From the NCBI GenBank assembly GCA_017624905.1, contig JAGAMD010000010.1, forward strand, positions 1 through 42,287: a stretch of DNA of 42,287 nucleotides. Reading direction: 5' to 3'. The stretch comes from Clostridia bacterium (lineage in GTDB: Bacteria; Bacillota; Clostridia; Oscillospirales; CAG-272). Position 1 is the stretch's first letter; the number at the start of each line of letters is the position of its first letter. A program made the translations under genes and the position numbers. This document shows positions 1-7,340 of the stretch, one piece after another. The notes beneath the pieces are model-generated. The model did not search any database and was not told the DNA's origin. It worked only from the letters and a program-made list of their open reading frames with translations.

Positions 1-163
1 GGTTGAAAAACTGCGTTTTTCTTCATAAATAAAACTTTTGATTTCTATCGGCGAATTTTCCCTCTCGATGTACACAAGTACACCTTCGGAAAAAATTCAC
101 CAATTTCTGCACCCTCTATCTTCGCCCGTCTGTGATATAAGAGGCACAACCGAAATCAAAAGT
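1..163. repeat. structured dispersed repeat, family A, copy 1 (left edge cut by window)
   Basis: It begins with GGTTGAAAAACTGCGTTTTT, a small hairpin typical of the family. A body follows, closed by a perfect 12-bp inverted repeat at 34-45 (ACTTTTGATTTC) and 152-163. Inside is a second stem (53-61 with 88-98) capped by GTAC-ACAA-GTAC (70-81), then the conserved CTTCGCCCGTCT (120-131). The other copies are at 211-275, 25395-25577 and 25623-25797. No coding capacity is visible. It could be a MITE-like element or a structured RNA. Confidence 0.65.
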
Positions 164-210
164 AAAGAGAAGAGAGGGCTTTTGTTCTCAAATATTGTTT
201 TGCAACAAAA

Positions 211-275
211 AGGTTGAAAAGCTTTGCTTTTATTCCATAAGAAATCTGTGATATAGGGGCATAACCGAGGATAAA
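211..275. repeat. internally deleted copy of repeat family A
   Basis: It carries the family opening GGTTGAAAAGCTTTGCTTTT and the closing segment CTGTGATATA-GGGGCATAACC, but the central hairpin and the CTTCGCCCGTCT block are missing. Its last bases (CCGAGGATAAA) hold the GAGG that would serve as ribosome site for the ORF starting at 276. Confidence 0.5.
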
Positions 276-443
276 ATGGAAACAAGATATTACAAGGTAA
301 CAAGAATTGAAGGCGAGTATGCATATATCACCGATGAGGAGTCGGGGGATGAGATATTTATAGCTCTGTTTCTCTTGCCGGAGGGCACAGATATTGGCAC
401 ACGTCTTAAGTATGAGCTTTTACAGTATGAAATTGTAGAATAA
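276..443 (+). CDS. small 55-aa hypothetical protein
   Basis: This ORF starts at ATG 276 after GAGG (267-270) and encodes METRYYKVTRIEGEY, ending in LLQYEIVE. It has no signal peptide or membrane segment. The alternation of short beta-like stretches and acidic turns (IEGEYAYITDEESGDEIFIA, then LLPEGTDIGTRLKYE) recalls small single-barrel proteins of the DUF3006 type, but this is only a resemblance. A strong bidirectional terminator follows three bases after the stop, which supports a real transcribed unit. The ribosome site lies inside a shortened repeat of family A, so the gene may have been captured by, or travel with, that element. Function unknown. Confidence 0.6.
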   Translation: METRYYKVTRIEGEYAYITDEESGDEIFIALFLLPEGTDIGTRLKYELLQYEIVE

Positions 444-445
444 AC

Positions 446-475
446 AAAAAACAGCGACACGTGTCGCTGTTTTTT
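446..475. terminator. bidirectional intrinsic terminator
   Basis: A perfect 20-bp palindrome (ACAGCGACAC then GTGTCGCTGT, 451-470) is flanked by A5 on the left and T5 on the right. It can stop the 55-aa gene from the left and the esterase/alpha-galactosidase operon from the right. Confidence 0.85.
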
Positions 476-481
476 CTGTTT

Positions 482-525
482 TTATCTCTTTTTATATTCC
501 TCAAGAATATCCTTTGATACCCAGT
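482..525 (-). pseudogene. second copy of the esterase gene 3' end (gene tail remnant)
   Basis: Read on the minus strand, this 44-base segment encodes NWVSKDILEEYKKR and a stop. It is nearly the same as the last residues (DWVSRDILEEYKKR) of the intact esterase gene, whose matching bases are 597-640. I count about six mismatches, all at synonymous or conservative positions (V and S third bases, R to K, L third base). The copies are separated by the hairpin element at 532-580. It may be the tail of a lost, diverged paralogue or an old duplication made when the element arrived. Confidence 0.65.
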
Positions 526-531
526 TTAGAG

Positions 532-580
532 CCTCCTCCTGATGGGGGAGGTGTCTGCGAAAGGCAGACGGAGGGAGAGA
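532..580 (+). repeat. two-hairpin element, family B, single arm
   Basis: Hairpin 1 is CCTCCTCC-TGAT-GGGGGAGG (532-551) and hairpin 2 is GTCTGC-GAAAG-GCAGAC (553-569), followed by GGAGGGAG. The order hairpin 1, TG, hairpin 2, GGATGAG-like tail matches each arm of the element at 9647-9761 and the arm at 27485-27563. Confidence 0.6.
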
Positions 581-596
581 TATAGAGATTGTTAGA

Positions 597-1457
597 TTAT
601 CTCTTTTTATATTCCTCGAGAATATCACGAGAAACCCAGTCGTTTGTTTGCGGACTATAATGGATTAGGTCCCATCTAAATAGAGTGTATGGGTCCTCGG
701 GATTATAGTGTGGTGCACGAGTGCTGTCAAACATTGTTACGTTTGGCACCTCATTACATAGGTCGCTGAAAACCTCGTTTATAAAATGCATACTCGGCAG
801 GTGCTTACCGTCCTCAATGCCCTTGAGGACAGCCTCAAAGTTCATTTTGTGAATAACAATAGGAAACTCATAGCCGAGTGCTTTGCGTAGACCAGAAAAG
901 ATAGTCTTATATGTATTTTTTAGCCTATCATTGTCCTTTAGATTGGGAATAGCTTGCCAAAATTCCTGCTCACCACCACGCCAGTGCATACCGACAAAGT
1001 CAGGCTCTAGCTCATTTTCCTCCATATACTTTTTGAAAAGAGATAGCACGTGAGATGCAAATGGATACATAGAAATATCACAGTCGCCTAGTTTACCAGG
1101 GATTAGCTTTTTTGGTCTCTCTGGTGACCACATACCATATACACCCTGCGAGCCGATTGAAATATGAATTATATATAAGTCTGGCAATTCTACCCCATTA
1201 TCTATGTCAGATTGCCAGTTTTTTGCAAGACAGTTAGGAACGGAGTAGGTGTTATCTTGGTTCTCAGCTAGATTCATACCATAGCTTGTATAGCCTGTAA
1301 ACTTTAATTTTTCTGTATCAAATGACTGGTTAGGCTCACGATTTAAGCCAAAAACATTTTTAAGAGGCTCCTTTATAATGTCGCCCTCGGTCATAGGTAC
1401 ACCGTGTCCCGTGGCATTAGACTGACCAAAAATCATAAAAACTGCTATCTTTTTCAT
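597..1457 (-). CDS. SGNH-type carbohydrate acetylesterase (sialate O-acetylesterase-like)
   Basis: This 286-aa protein has the block I motif GQSNATGHG (residues about 11-19, nucleophile Ser in GQSN), the HWRGGEQEFW block near residue 160, and a C-terminal DLIHYSPQ with the likely catalytic His. These are the hallmarks of the SASA/DUF303 branch of SGNH hydrolases, which remove acetyl groups from sugars. There is no signal peptide, so it is probably cytoplasmic. It starts one base after the alpha-galactosidase stop (TAAAATG) and shares its operon, which fits joint degradation of an acetylated galactoside. The ribosome site GAGG lies within the end of the upstream gene. A partial second copy of its last 44 bases lies just downstream. 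The exact substrate is not evident. Confidence 0.8.
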   Translation of the reverse strand: MKKIAVFMIFGQSNATGHGVPMTEGDIIKEPLKNVFGLNREPNQSFDTEKLKFTGYTSYGMNLAENQDNTYSVPNCLAKNWQSDIDNGVELPDLYIIHISIGSQGVYGMWSPERPKKLIPGKLGDCDISMYPFASHVLSLFKKYMEENELEPDFVGMHWRGGEQEFWQAIPNLKDNDRLKNTYKTIFSGLRKALGYEFPIVIHKMNFEAVLKGIEDGKHLPSMHFINEVFSDLCNEVPNVTMFDSTRAPHYNPEDPYTLFRWDLIHYSPQTNDWVSRDILEEYKKR

Positions 1458-1458
1458 T

Positions 1459-3651
1459 TTATTTTACCTCTTCGATATAGTAAAGCTGTGATTCATAATC
1501 CCCCCAGCTTTCCGCTAGCATAAGTCCGTTGTACATAAGTGTAGCACCCTTATAAATTTTGTCATCATTTACCTTATAGTATTTAGTCTCATCGAGTCCA
1601 CGTAAACGAACAAATTCCGGATGTGTGCTTGCCTCAGTTCTGTGTTTAACGGCACAAACAAGAGCTTCACTTTTATCAGCCGATGCAACCTGCCATACAC
1701 AGTATAGGCTGTCTGTCTCATAAGGTGAGATAAGACGAGAATATTCGCCCCTCTGAATTAGCTCGTAGTGGTCTTTGAATTCTTTAATTTGGCGTTTGAT
1801 TTCTGTTTTTTCCTCGTCTGTCATTTTGTTTACATCAAGCTCAAGACCGTATGTGCCAAAGTAAGCAACATTGCCTCTTGTTTTTAGTGGTGTAATTCTG
1901 CCTGTTTGGTGGTTGGGTGAGGCTGAAACGTGTGCACCCATTGTAGAAACAGGGTAGATAAAGGATGTTCCGTGTTGAATTTTCAGTCTTTCAATCGGGT
2001 CAGTGTCATCGCTTGTCCAAGCCTGTGGCATATAGTAATGCATACCACAGTCAAAGCGACCGCCACCACCTGAACAGCTTTCAAACAGAATGTCAGGATA
2101 ACGAGAGGTGATTCTTTCAAGCAATTCATATAAGCCGAGCACATATCTGTGATAAATCTCACCTTGCTTTTCGGCAGGAACCTCACAGCTATATAGGTCG
2201 GTTATGTTTCTGTTATAGTCCCATTTTACATAAGTAATATTTGCAGAGTCGAGAATTTTACAAATTTGGTCATATGTGTTGTCTCTTACCTCTTTTCTTG
2301 ACATATCAAGAATAAGCTGATGACGGGCAAGAGTAGGCTGACGATTCGGCATTTTGAATGCGTAGTCGGGGTGTGCACGATAAAGCTCAGAATCCTCGTT
2401 TATAGCCTCCGGCTCAAACCAAATACCAAATTTAAGACCGGTATCGTTTATTCGCTTAACAAGCTCACCAAGTGTACAGCCGAGCTTTTTCTCGTTTACA
2501 AACCAGTCGCCAAGACCTGAGAAGTCATCATCACGCTTGCCAAACCAACCGTCGTCCATAACAAATAGCTCAACTCCAAGCTCGGAGGCGTCCTTAGCCA
2601 TAGAAACAAGCTTGTCTGCGTTAAAATCAAAGTACGTGCCCTCCCAGTTGTTGATAAGCACAGGGCGACGTGCGTTTTTGTATTTGCCACGGCAAAGGTT
2701 GTTTCTGATTGCTTTGTGTAGGCTTTGAGATGCCATTTCAAAGCCATTATATGAAAATGTCATCGCAACCTCAGGTGTTTGGAATTTTTCGCCACCTTCA
2801 AGTGTAAAATCAAAGTTTTCGGGATTGATGCCGATAACCAAGCGAGTGTTGTCTTGAATATTTCTTGATGCACTGATTAAAAAGCTACCACTGTAAACAA
2901 ACGCAAACGCATAAACATCGCCTGTTGTTTCTGTTGCGTTTTTATTAGCAAGCATACAGGACGGGTTCATAATATGACCTGATGCTCCACGAGTTGAGAA
3001 AACCTGTGTTTTCCCGTGTAAAACAGGAGCTTTTTGGAAGCGTCTTTCCTGTGCCCAACGTCCCTCAAAGGAAACTAAATCAAAATTGCCATAGTTAAAA
3101 TCGAGGTTTAGGGAAAGAGCCTTTTCTATATGGATTTTTTCATTTGTTTTGTTTTCAATTACTAATGAACGTGTGATTAGGTCGTATTCCGGCAAAACAC
3201 CATAATATAGGTGTAGATATACATCGTAAACACGGTCCTTTAAGGTAACAACAAGAGTTTCTCCCTCATCACCATAAAATGCAGGCAAGCCCTCAAGGGA
3301 ATATTTTCCGCTTTTTATTTCCGCGGATACAAAAATCGGTTGAAGTCCCATTGTGCCGTCTGCGTGTCTAATATTTATCGCACTTTCACGATAATCTCCA
3401 CAGCCAAAGCAGGAAATTTCTTGCGGGATATGGTCAATTCTTGCCCATACCTCATCACCCTTTATCTCCTCATTTTTTGGAGTATATGGCCACATATCGC
3501 CATATGCTGTATAGGAAAGATTGTCGTTTTCTATTTTTCTGCCGTAATATGTATGCAATAGCACACCCAATTTATTTACAGCCATTTGATATGTAGTGTT
3601 TTTAGTTTGAATTGTGTAGGTTTTTTCTTGTTCGTTATAAATAATAGCCAT
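1459..3651 (-). CDS. alpha-galactosidase, glycoside hydrolase family 36
   Basis: This is a 730-aa enzyme releasing terminal alpha-galactose from raffinose-type sugars or galactomannan. Family GH36 is shown by the nucleophile motif VKWDYNR, the acid/base region SCSGGGGRFDCGM followed by WTSDDTD, and FVMDDGWFG at the start of the catalytic barrel. The length is normal for the family. I take the start at ATG 3651 (MAIIYNEQEK) because AGGGGGA lies just upstream; an earlier in-frame start at 3711 falls inside the promoter. There is no signal peptide, so it acts on imported oligosaccharides. It is the first gene of a leftward operon with the esterase, and its promoter contains a palindrome likely bound by a regulator. 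Confidence 0.92.
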   Translation of the reverse strand: MAIIYNEQEKTYTIQTKNTTYQMAVNKLGVLLHTYYGRKIENDNLSYTAYGDMWPYTPKNEEIKGDEVWARIDHIPQEISCFGCGDYRESAINIRHADGTMGLQPIFVSAEIKSGKYSLEGLPAFYGDEGETLVVTLKDRVYDVYLHLYYGVLPEYDLITRSLVIENKTNEKIHIEKALSLNLDFNYGNFDLVSFEGRWAQERRFQKAPVLHGKTQVFSTRGASGHIMNPSCMLANKNATETTGDVYAFAFVYSGSFLISASRNIQDNTRLVIGINPENFDFTLEGGEKFQTPEVAMTFSYNGFEMASQSLHKAIRNNLCRGKYKNARRPVLINNWEGTYFDFNADKLVSMAKDASELGVELFVMDDGWFGKRDDDFSGLGDWFVNEKKLGCTLGELVKRINDTGLKFGIWFEPEAINEDSELYRAHPDYAFKMPNRQPTLARHQLILDMSRKEVRDNTYDQICKILDSANITYVKWDYNRNITDLYSCEVPAEKQGEIYHRYVLGLYELLERITSRYPDILFESCSGGGGRFDCGMHYYMPQAWTSDDTDPIERLKIQHGTSFIYPVSTMGAHVSASPNHQTGRITPLKTRGNVAYFGTYGLELDVNKMTDEEKTEIKRQIKEFKDHYELIQRGEYSRLISPYETDSLYCVWQVASADKSEALVCAVKHRTEASTHPEFVRLRGLDETKYYKVNDDKIYKGATLMYNGLMLAESWGDYESQLYYIEEVK

Positions 3652-3682
3652 AAAGCGTCCCCCTAAGGATAGTGTTAACTCT

Positions 3683-3711
3683 AGTATATCATTTATAAAA
3701 TGATATTTCAA
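3683..3711 (-). promoter_or_regulatory. promoter of alpha-galactosidase operon with palindromic operator
   Basis: On the minus strand, TTGAAA (3711-3706) and TATACT (3688-3683) are 17 bp apart. The spacer is almost filled by the palindrome ATATCATTT-ATA-AAATGATAT (3686-3706), placed where a repressor would block polymerase. Confidence 0.6.
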
Positions 3712-3718
3712 TAAATTA

Positions 3719-3747
3719 TTGACGATAAATAAGTAAAATGATATAAT
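3719..3747 (+). promoter_or_regulatory. promoter of sugar isomerase gene
   Basis: TTGACG (3719-3724), a 17-bp spacer and TATAAT (3742-3747). The 11-mer TAAAATGATAT at 3735-3745 repeats the half-site of the palindrome in the divergent promoter (3696-3706), suggesting shared control. Confidence 0.65.
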
Positions 3748-3774
3748 ATATTTATCAAGTGCAAGGAGAGAATT

Positions 3775-4605
3775 ATGGAAATAGGATTATCAACACCCGG
3801 ATTTATAAACGAACAGCTTTTTAAAGGTATGCAAGAAGCAGGTATTAAGCATATGGAGGTTTCCGTTTCAAGAGAGCTTAGTGAAAAGCTTTGCTATGAG
3901 GATTTAAAATGCTGGGCGGAAAAATATAATGTAAATTTATGGTCGTTTCATCTACCGTTTTGGCCATTTAACGAAATTGATATTTCAAAGCCGACTCTTG
4001 CAAAAAGCAGTGTAGAGTATTTAAAGGGCTACATAGAAAAGGGAAGCAAGATAGGTATAGATAAATATGTAATCCACGCAAGTGGTGAGCCTATTGGCGA
4101 GGACGAGAGAGAATTGCGTATGCAAACCGCAAAAGAGAGCTTGAAGGAGCTTGCCGGCTATGCTGACACATTTGGCTCTGTTATCATAGTAGAAAATCTG
4201 CCACGCACCTGTCTTGGTAGAGATTCAAGTGATATTTTGGAGTTGCTTTCAGCTGACCAAAGACTAAAATCCTGCTTTGATACCAATCATCTTTTAAGCG
4301 AGGACTCAGGGGAGTATATAAAAGCAGTTGGTGAAAGCATAGTAACAACTCACGTATCAGACTATGATTTCAAGGACGAAAGACATTGGCTGCCGGGCGA
4401 GGGAAAAATAGCTTGGCAAAAGCTGATTTCCGACCTTAAGGGAGTTGGCTATGATGGAGTTTGGTTATATGAAATCGACTTGGGGGCACCTTGGACAATA
4501 CATAGAGATAGAGATTTGAGATGCCAAGATTTCAGCGATAACGCAAAGGAGCTATTTAGTGGTAACACACCAAAGCCAATCGGCACACCAAAACCAAATC
4601 TATAA
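3775..4605 (+). CDS. sugar phosphate isomerase/epimerase-like TIM barrel protein
   Basis: This 276-aa protein belongs to the AP-endonuclease-2/xylose-isomerase-like superfamily. Candidate divalent metal ligands sit on successive barrel strands: Glu in IIVENLPR (about residue 143), Asp/His in CFDTNH, His in THVSDYD, and Glu in WLYEIDL. Such proteins isomerise or epimerise sugars or inositols; the substrate cannot be told here. The start has a clear AAGGAGAG upstream. The C-terminus ends in a short repeat (TPKPIGTPKPNL). It is divergent from the alpha-galactosidase operon and shares its control region, so it probably acts on the same imported sugars. Confidence 0.75.
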   Translation: MEIGLSTPGFINEQLFKGMQEAGIKHMEVSVSRELSEKLCYEDLKCWAEKYNVNLWSFHLPFWPFNEIDISKPTLAKSSVEYLKGYIEKGSKIGIDKYVIHASGEPIGEDERELRMQTAKESLKELAGYADTFGSVIIVENLPRTCLGRDSSDILELLSADQRLKSCFDTNHLLSEDSGEYIKAVGESIVTTHVSDYDFKDERHWLPGEGKIAWQKLISDLKGVGYDGVWLYEIDLGAPWTIHRDRDLRCQDFSDNAKELFSGNTPKPIGTPKPNL

Positions 4606-4609
4606 GCTA

Positions 4610-4634
4610 AAGGGTCGCTTGTGCGACCTTTTTC
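4610..4634 (+). terminator. intrinsic terminator after the isomerase gene
   Basis: The stem AAGGGTCGC-TTGT-GCGACCTTT is followed by a T run, four bases past the stop codon. Confidence 0.8.
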
Positions 4635-4663
4635 TTGACTTTATACTAAAGCTATGGTAAAAT
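4635..4663 (+). promoter_or_regulatory. promoter for the 88-aa membrane protein
   Basis: TTGACT (4635-4640), a 17-bp spacer and TAAAAT (4658-4663), beginning immediately after the preceding terminator. Confidence 0.7.
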
Positions 4664-4693
4664 ACTTGTAGTTAGTTTAATAGGGAGATTTTT

Positions 4694-4960
4694 ATGACTT
4701 GGTGGATAAAAATACTTATAATAGTTGCACTTTTGGCGTTGATACTTTTGCTTTTAGGTCTTTTTGTAATGCTTGTGGTTGTGCCACTTGCTGTTATAAT
4801 AGCGACTATTATAATAATTTGCATAATAGTTAAAAAGGTAAAAAAGACAGCAAAGGCTATTGTTGAGGCTGAGGAGGAAATAATGAACGACCTTCTTTTT
4901 GAGGTTGAAAAATCCTACGAGGGAAAAGACATTGAGGGTACATATCGCGAGATAAAATAA
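4694..4960 (+). CDS. small membrane protein, 88 aa, unknown function
   Basis: Almost the whole N-terminal half (residues 5-46) is hydrophobic, enough for two closely spaced membrane helices. A basic VKKVKKTAK stretch and an acidic amphipathic C-terminal part (EAEEEIMNDLLFEVEKSYEGKD) follow and are probably cytoplasmic. The start has AGGGAG upstream. The gene is an independent unit with its own promoter and terminator. I do not recognise a family. It resembles its neighbour at 5070 in size and hydrophobicity. Confidence 0.7.
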   Translation: MTWWIKILIIVALLALILLLLGLFVMLVVVPLAVIIATIIIICIIVKKVKKTAKAIVEAEEEIMNDLLFEVEKSYEGKDIEGTYREIK

Positions 4961-4963
4961 ACT

Positions 4964-4992
4964 AAAGAAGTTGCTTGACAACTTCTTTTTTT
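4964..4992 (+). terminator. intrinsic terminator
   Basis: AAAGAAGTTG (4964-4973), a 5-base loop and CAACTTCTTT (4979-4988), followed by T residues. Confidence 0.85.
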
Positions 4993-5008
4993 ATTATGTG
5001 CTTTTTTG

Positions 5009-5037
5009 TTGATTTTTTAAATAATATATGCTATAAT
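5009..5037 (+). promoter_or_regulatory. promoter for the 83-aa hydrophobic protein
   Basis: TTGATT (5009-5014), a 17-bp spacer and TATAAT (5032-5037). Confidence 0.7.
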
Positions 5038-5069
5038 AAGCATATAATTTTTGAGGAGGGAGCTTTATA

Positions 5070-5321
5070 ATGGAGAGCATAGCAGCGTTTTTACCAATTC
5101 TTATACCAATTATTGTAATTGGCGGACTTTTATTACTACCAATACTACTTTTGCTATTACCTGTTATCCTTTTATTATTGCCTGTAATTTTGATAATTGG
5201 AGTGCCACTTCTAATTATAGTTTTTGTAGTTAGATTTGTCATTTCCTTTGTTGTTGGCTTAATTATAGGATTTGCTGAGACAGCCTTTGCAGCATTGGCA
5301 CCTACATTATTACTACTATAA
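5070..5321 (+). CDS. extremely hydrophobic 83-aa membrane protein
   Basis: It is preceded by a near-ideal ribosome site (GAGGAGGGAG, 5053-5062). The protein is almost wholly Leu/Ile/Val, with a repeating LLPILLLLLPVILLLLPVI pattern at about residues 21-40. Only three charged residues are visible (Glu2, one Arg near residue 55, one Glu near 70), which allows about three membrane passes. It has its own promoter and terminator. Candidate roles are a membrane-active small peptide, a type I toxin-like or holin-like protein, or a membrane organiser. None can be chosen, and no antisense RNA gene is obvious. Confidence 0.65.
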   Translation: MESIAAFLPILIPIIVIGGLLLLPILLLLLPVILLLLPVILIIGVPLLIIVFVVRFVISFVVGLIIGFAETAFAALAPTLLLL

Positions 5322-5327
5322 TGACAG

Positions 5328-5358
5328 AAAAGTCGCACACGTGGTGCGACTTTTTTTG
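5328..5358 (+). terminator. intrinsic terminator
   Basis: AAAAGTCGCAC (5328-5338), loop ACGTG, and GTGCGACTTTT (5344-5354), followed by more T residues. Confidence 0.85.
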
Positions 5359-5385
5359 TTTTTGGGAGAGCAAATATACAAATGC

Positions 5386-5414
5386 TTGACTTTGGTTAGC
5401 TCTTGTGTTAAAAT
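5386..5414 (+). promoter_or_regulatory. promoter of dxs
   Basis: TTGACT (5386-5391), a 17-bp spacer and TAAAAT (5409-5414). Confidence 0.7.
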
Positions 5415-5451
5415 AACTACGTATATAATATAAATAAAGGAGGACTAAGGT

Positions 5452-7281
5452 GTGCGAGACTATTTAAGCGAAATTAAAAACATGTCGTACAAGGAAATGA
5501 CAGCCTTAAGCGACGAAATACGTCAAAAAATAATCACCACAGTTTCAAAAAACGGTGGACACCTTGCCTCCAATCTCGGCATAGTGGAGACAACGGTTGC
5601 ATTGCATCACGTTTTTGACTCGCCAAACGATAAGCTTATTTTTGATGTTGGACATCAGTCCTATGCTCATAAAATACTAACAGGCAGAGAGGACTCATTT
5701 GATACTCTACGCAAATTTGGTGGTATATCGGGCTTTCCAAACAGATGTGAAAGTGAGCACGATGTATTAAACGAGGGACATAGTGGCACATCAATTTCGG
5801 CAGCGCTTGGTATTGCCGAGGCAAATAAGCTAGCTGGAAATGATAACTATGCCATAGCGATTATTGGCGATGGCTCTTTAACAAACGGTATGGTCTATGA
5901 GGCGTTAAACAACTGTGCACACAGAGGACTTAAGCTGATTATTGTAATAAATGACAATGAAATGGCTATTTCTAAAAACGTTGGCGGTCTGCCTAAGTAT
6001 CTGTCAAAATTCAGAGTGAGCCGTAGCTATTTCAGACTCAAAAGAAGTGCAAAGCGTGGCTTTAGATTCATTCCTATTATCGGTAAGCCCTTTGCAAGAT
6101 TAACAGCCGGAATTAAAAACGCATTTAGACGTGCGTTTGTAAAGAGCACTTTCTTTGAGGACTTAGGGCTTGACTATATCGGCCCTGTTGACGGCAATAA
6201 TTTAAAGAAGCTTGTTTTGGTTTTAAAGGAAGCAAAATCACGTGGCGACTGTACAGTTGTACATATTAAAACTAAAAAAGGGTTCGGCTATGAGCAAGCA
6301 GAGAACGAGCCTAGTAAATACCACGGTGTTGGTTGCTTTGACATAGAAAATGGAGCAATTGACTCGACTGAGGAAACATTTTCAACCTTTGTAGGCAATA
6401 CTCTTACAAGGATGGCAAGAGAGGATGACAAGATTTGTGCTATTACCGCTGCTATGTGCGACGGCACAGGCTTAACTCCATTTGCCGAGGAGCATCCAAA
6501 TAGATTTTTTGATGTTGGTATTGCTGAGGAACACGCAATAACCTTCGGTGCCGGCCTTAGTGTAAGCGGTATGAAGCCTGTTGTGGCTATGTACTCAACC
6601 TTTGCACAAAGAGTATATGACCAAGCATTTCACGATATATCAATACAAAAGCTACCGATGACCTTGCTCCTTGACAGAAGCGGACTTGTTGCAGGTGATG
6701 GAATAACCCATCAGGGCATATTTGACGTCTCGCTGTTTTCATCAGTTCCAAACGTGAAAATCTACTCGCCGGAAACGTATAGCGAGGTCGAAAAATCACT
6801 AAAAACAGCACTAAGCGATAACGATTTTGATATTATAAGATACCCTAAGGGAAGTGAAAAATCATACACTCCGTCCCTTGAAATGATATATGACGAGAAT
6901 AATATGTATTATTATTCAAGCAATATAGATAAGGCTAAAAATGTTATTATCACCTATGGCAGAATAACCTGCCTTGCAAACGAGGTGATAAATGAGCGTA
7001 AGGATGATACCGCACTTATTAAGCTTGTGCGTATTTTCCCGCTTGATTATGAGGAAATAGCTAAGCTGTGCAAGGACAAGGAGCTTGTATATATTCTTGA
7101 GGAAGGATATATTCACGGCGGTGTTGGTGAAAAGCTAAGCGGTACACTAAATAGAGTAGCCAAGAATGTCCACATCCACGCAATAGAAGGACTGCTTGAG
7201 CACGGCGAACTTGACGACTTGTATCGCATTTGTGGCTTTACTAAGAACGAGATAATTAGTCGAATGAATAATGTTTGTTGA
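5452..7281 (+). CDS. dxs: 1-deoxy-D-xylulose-5-phosphate synthase
   Basis: This 609-aa thiamine-diphosphate enzyme condenses pyruvate and glyceraldehyde 3-phosphate into DXP, the first step of the MEP isoprenoid pathway. Signatures seen are HQSYAHKILTGR, GHSGTSISAALG, the ThDP/Mg motif GDGSLTNGMVYEALNN (about residue 140), the transketolase-like pyrimidine domain GIAEEHAITFGAG, and DRSGLVAGDGITHQGIFD. The last differs from the commoner DRAG-GDG-THHG form at two positions, as in a divergent Clostridial branch. The start is GTG 5452, chosen for AAAGGAGG at 5437-5443. It is monocistronic here with no other MEP genes adjacent. The wider transketolase family is the only serious alternative. Confidence 0.88.
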   Translation: MRDYLSEIKNMSYKEMTALSDEIRQKIITTVSKNGGHLASNLGIVETTVALHHVFDSPNDKLIFDVGHQSYAHKILTGREDSFDTLRKFGGISGFPNRCESEHDVLNEGHSGTSISAALGIAEANKLAGNDNYAIAIIGDGSLTNGMVYEALNNCAHRGLKLIIVINDNEMAISKNVGGLPKYLSKFRVSRSYFRLKRSAKRGFRFIPIIGKPFARLTAGIKNAFRRAFVKSTFFEDLGLDYIGPVDGNNLKKLVLVLKEAKSRGDCTVVHIKTKKGFGYEQAENEPSKYHGVGCFDIENGAIDSTEETFSTFVGNTLTRMAREDDKICAITAAMCDGTGLTPFAEEHPNRFFDVGIAEEHAITFGAGLSVSGMKPVVAMYSTFAQRVYDQAFHDISIQKLPMTLLLDRSGLVAGDGITHQGIFDVSLFSSVPNVKIYSPETYSEVEKSLKTALSDNDFDIIRYPKGSEKSYTPSLEMIYDENNMYYYSSNIDKAKNVIITYGRITCLANEVINERKDDTALIKLVRIFPLDYEEIAKLCKDKELVYILEEGYIHGGVGEKLSGTLNRVAKNVHIHAIEGLLEHGELDDLYRICGFTKNEIISRMNNVC

Positions 7282-7306
7282 CAATAGCTTTATAATATGA
7301 TAATAT
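7278..7306 (+). promoter_or_regulatory. promoter of the secreted protein gene, overlapping the dxs stop
   Basis: TTGACA (7278-7283) includes the dxs TGA stop, followed by a 17-bp spacer and TAATAT (7301-7306). Confidence 0.6.
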
Positions 7307-7340
7307 TAGATTAGAAATTATAAATATTTTTGGAGGAAAA

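Noticed and set aside
97-324. Minus-strand 75-codon ORF at the window start
   Set aside because: It crosses two repeats and the 55-aa gene, and has no ribosome site or protein-like composition.
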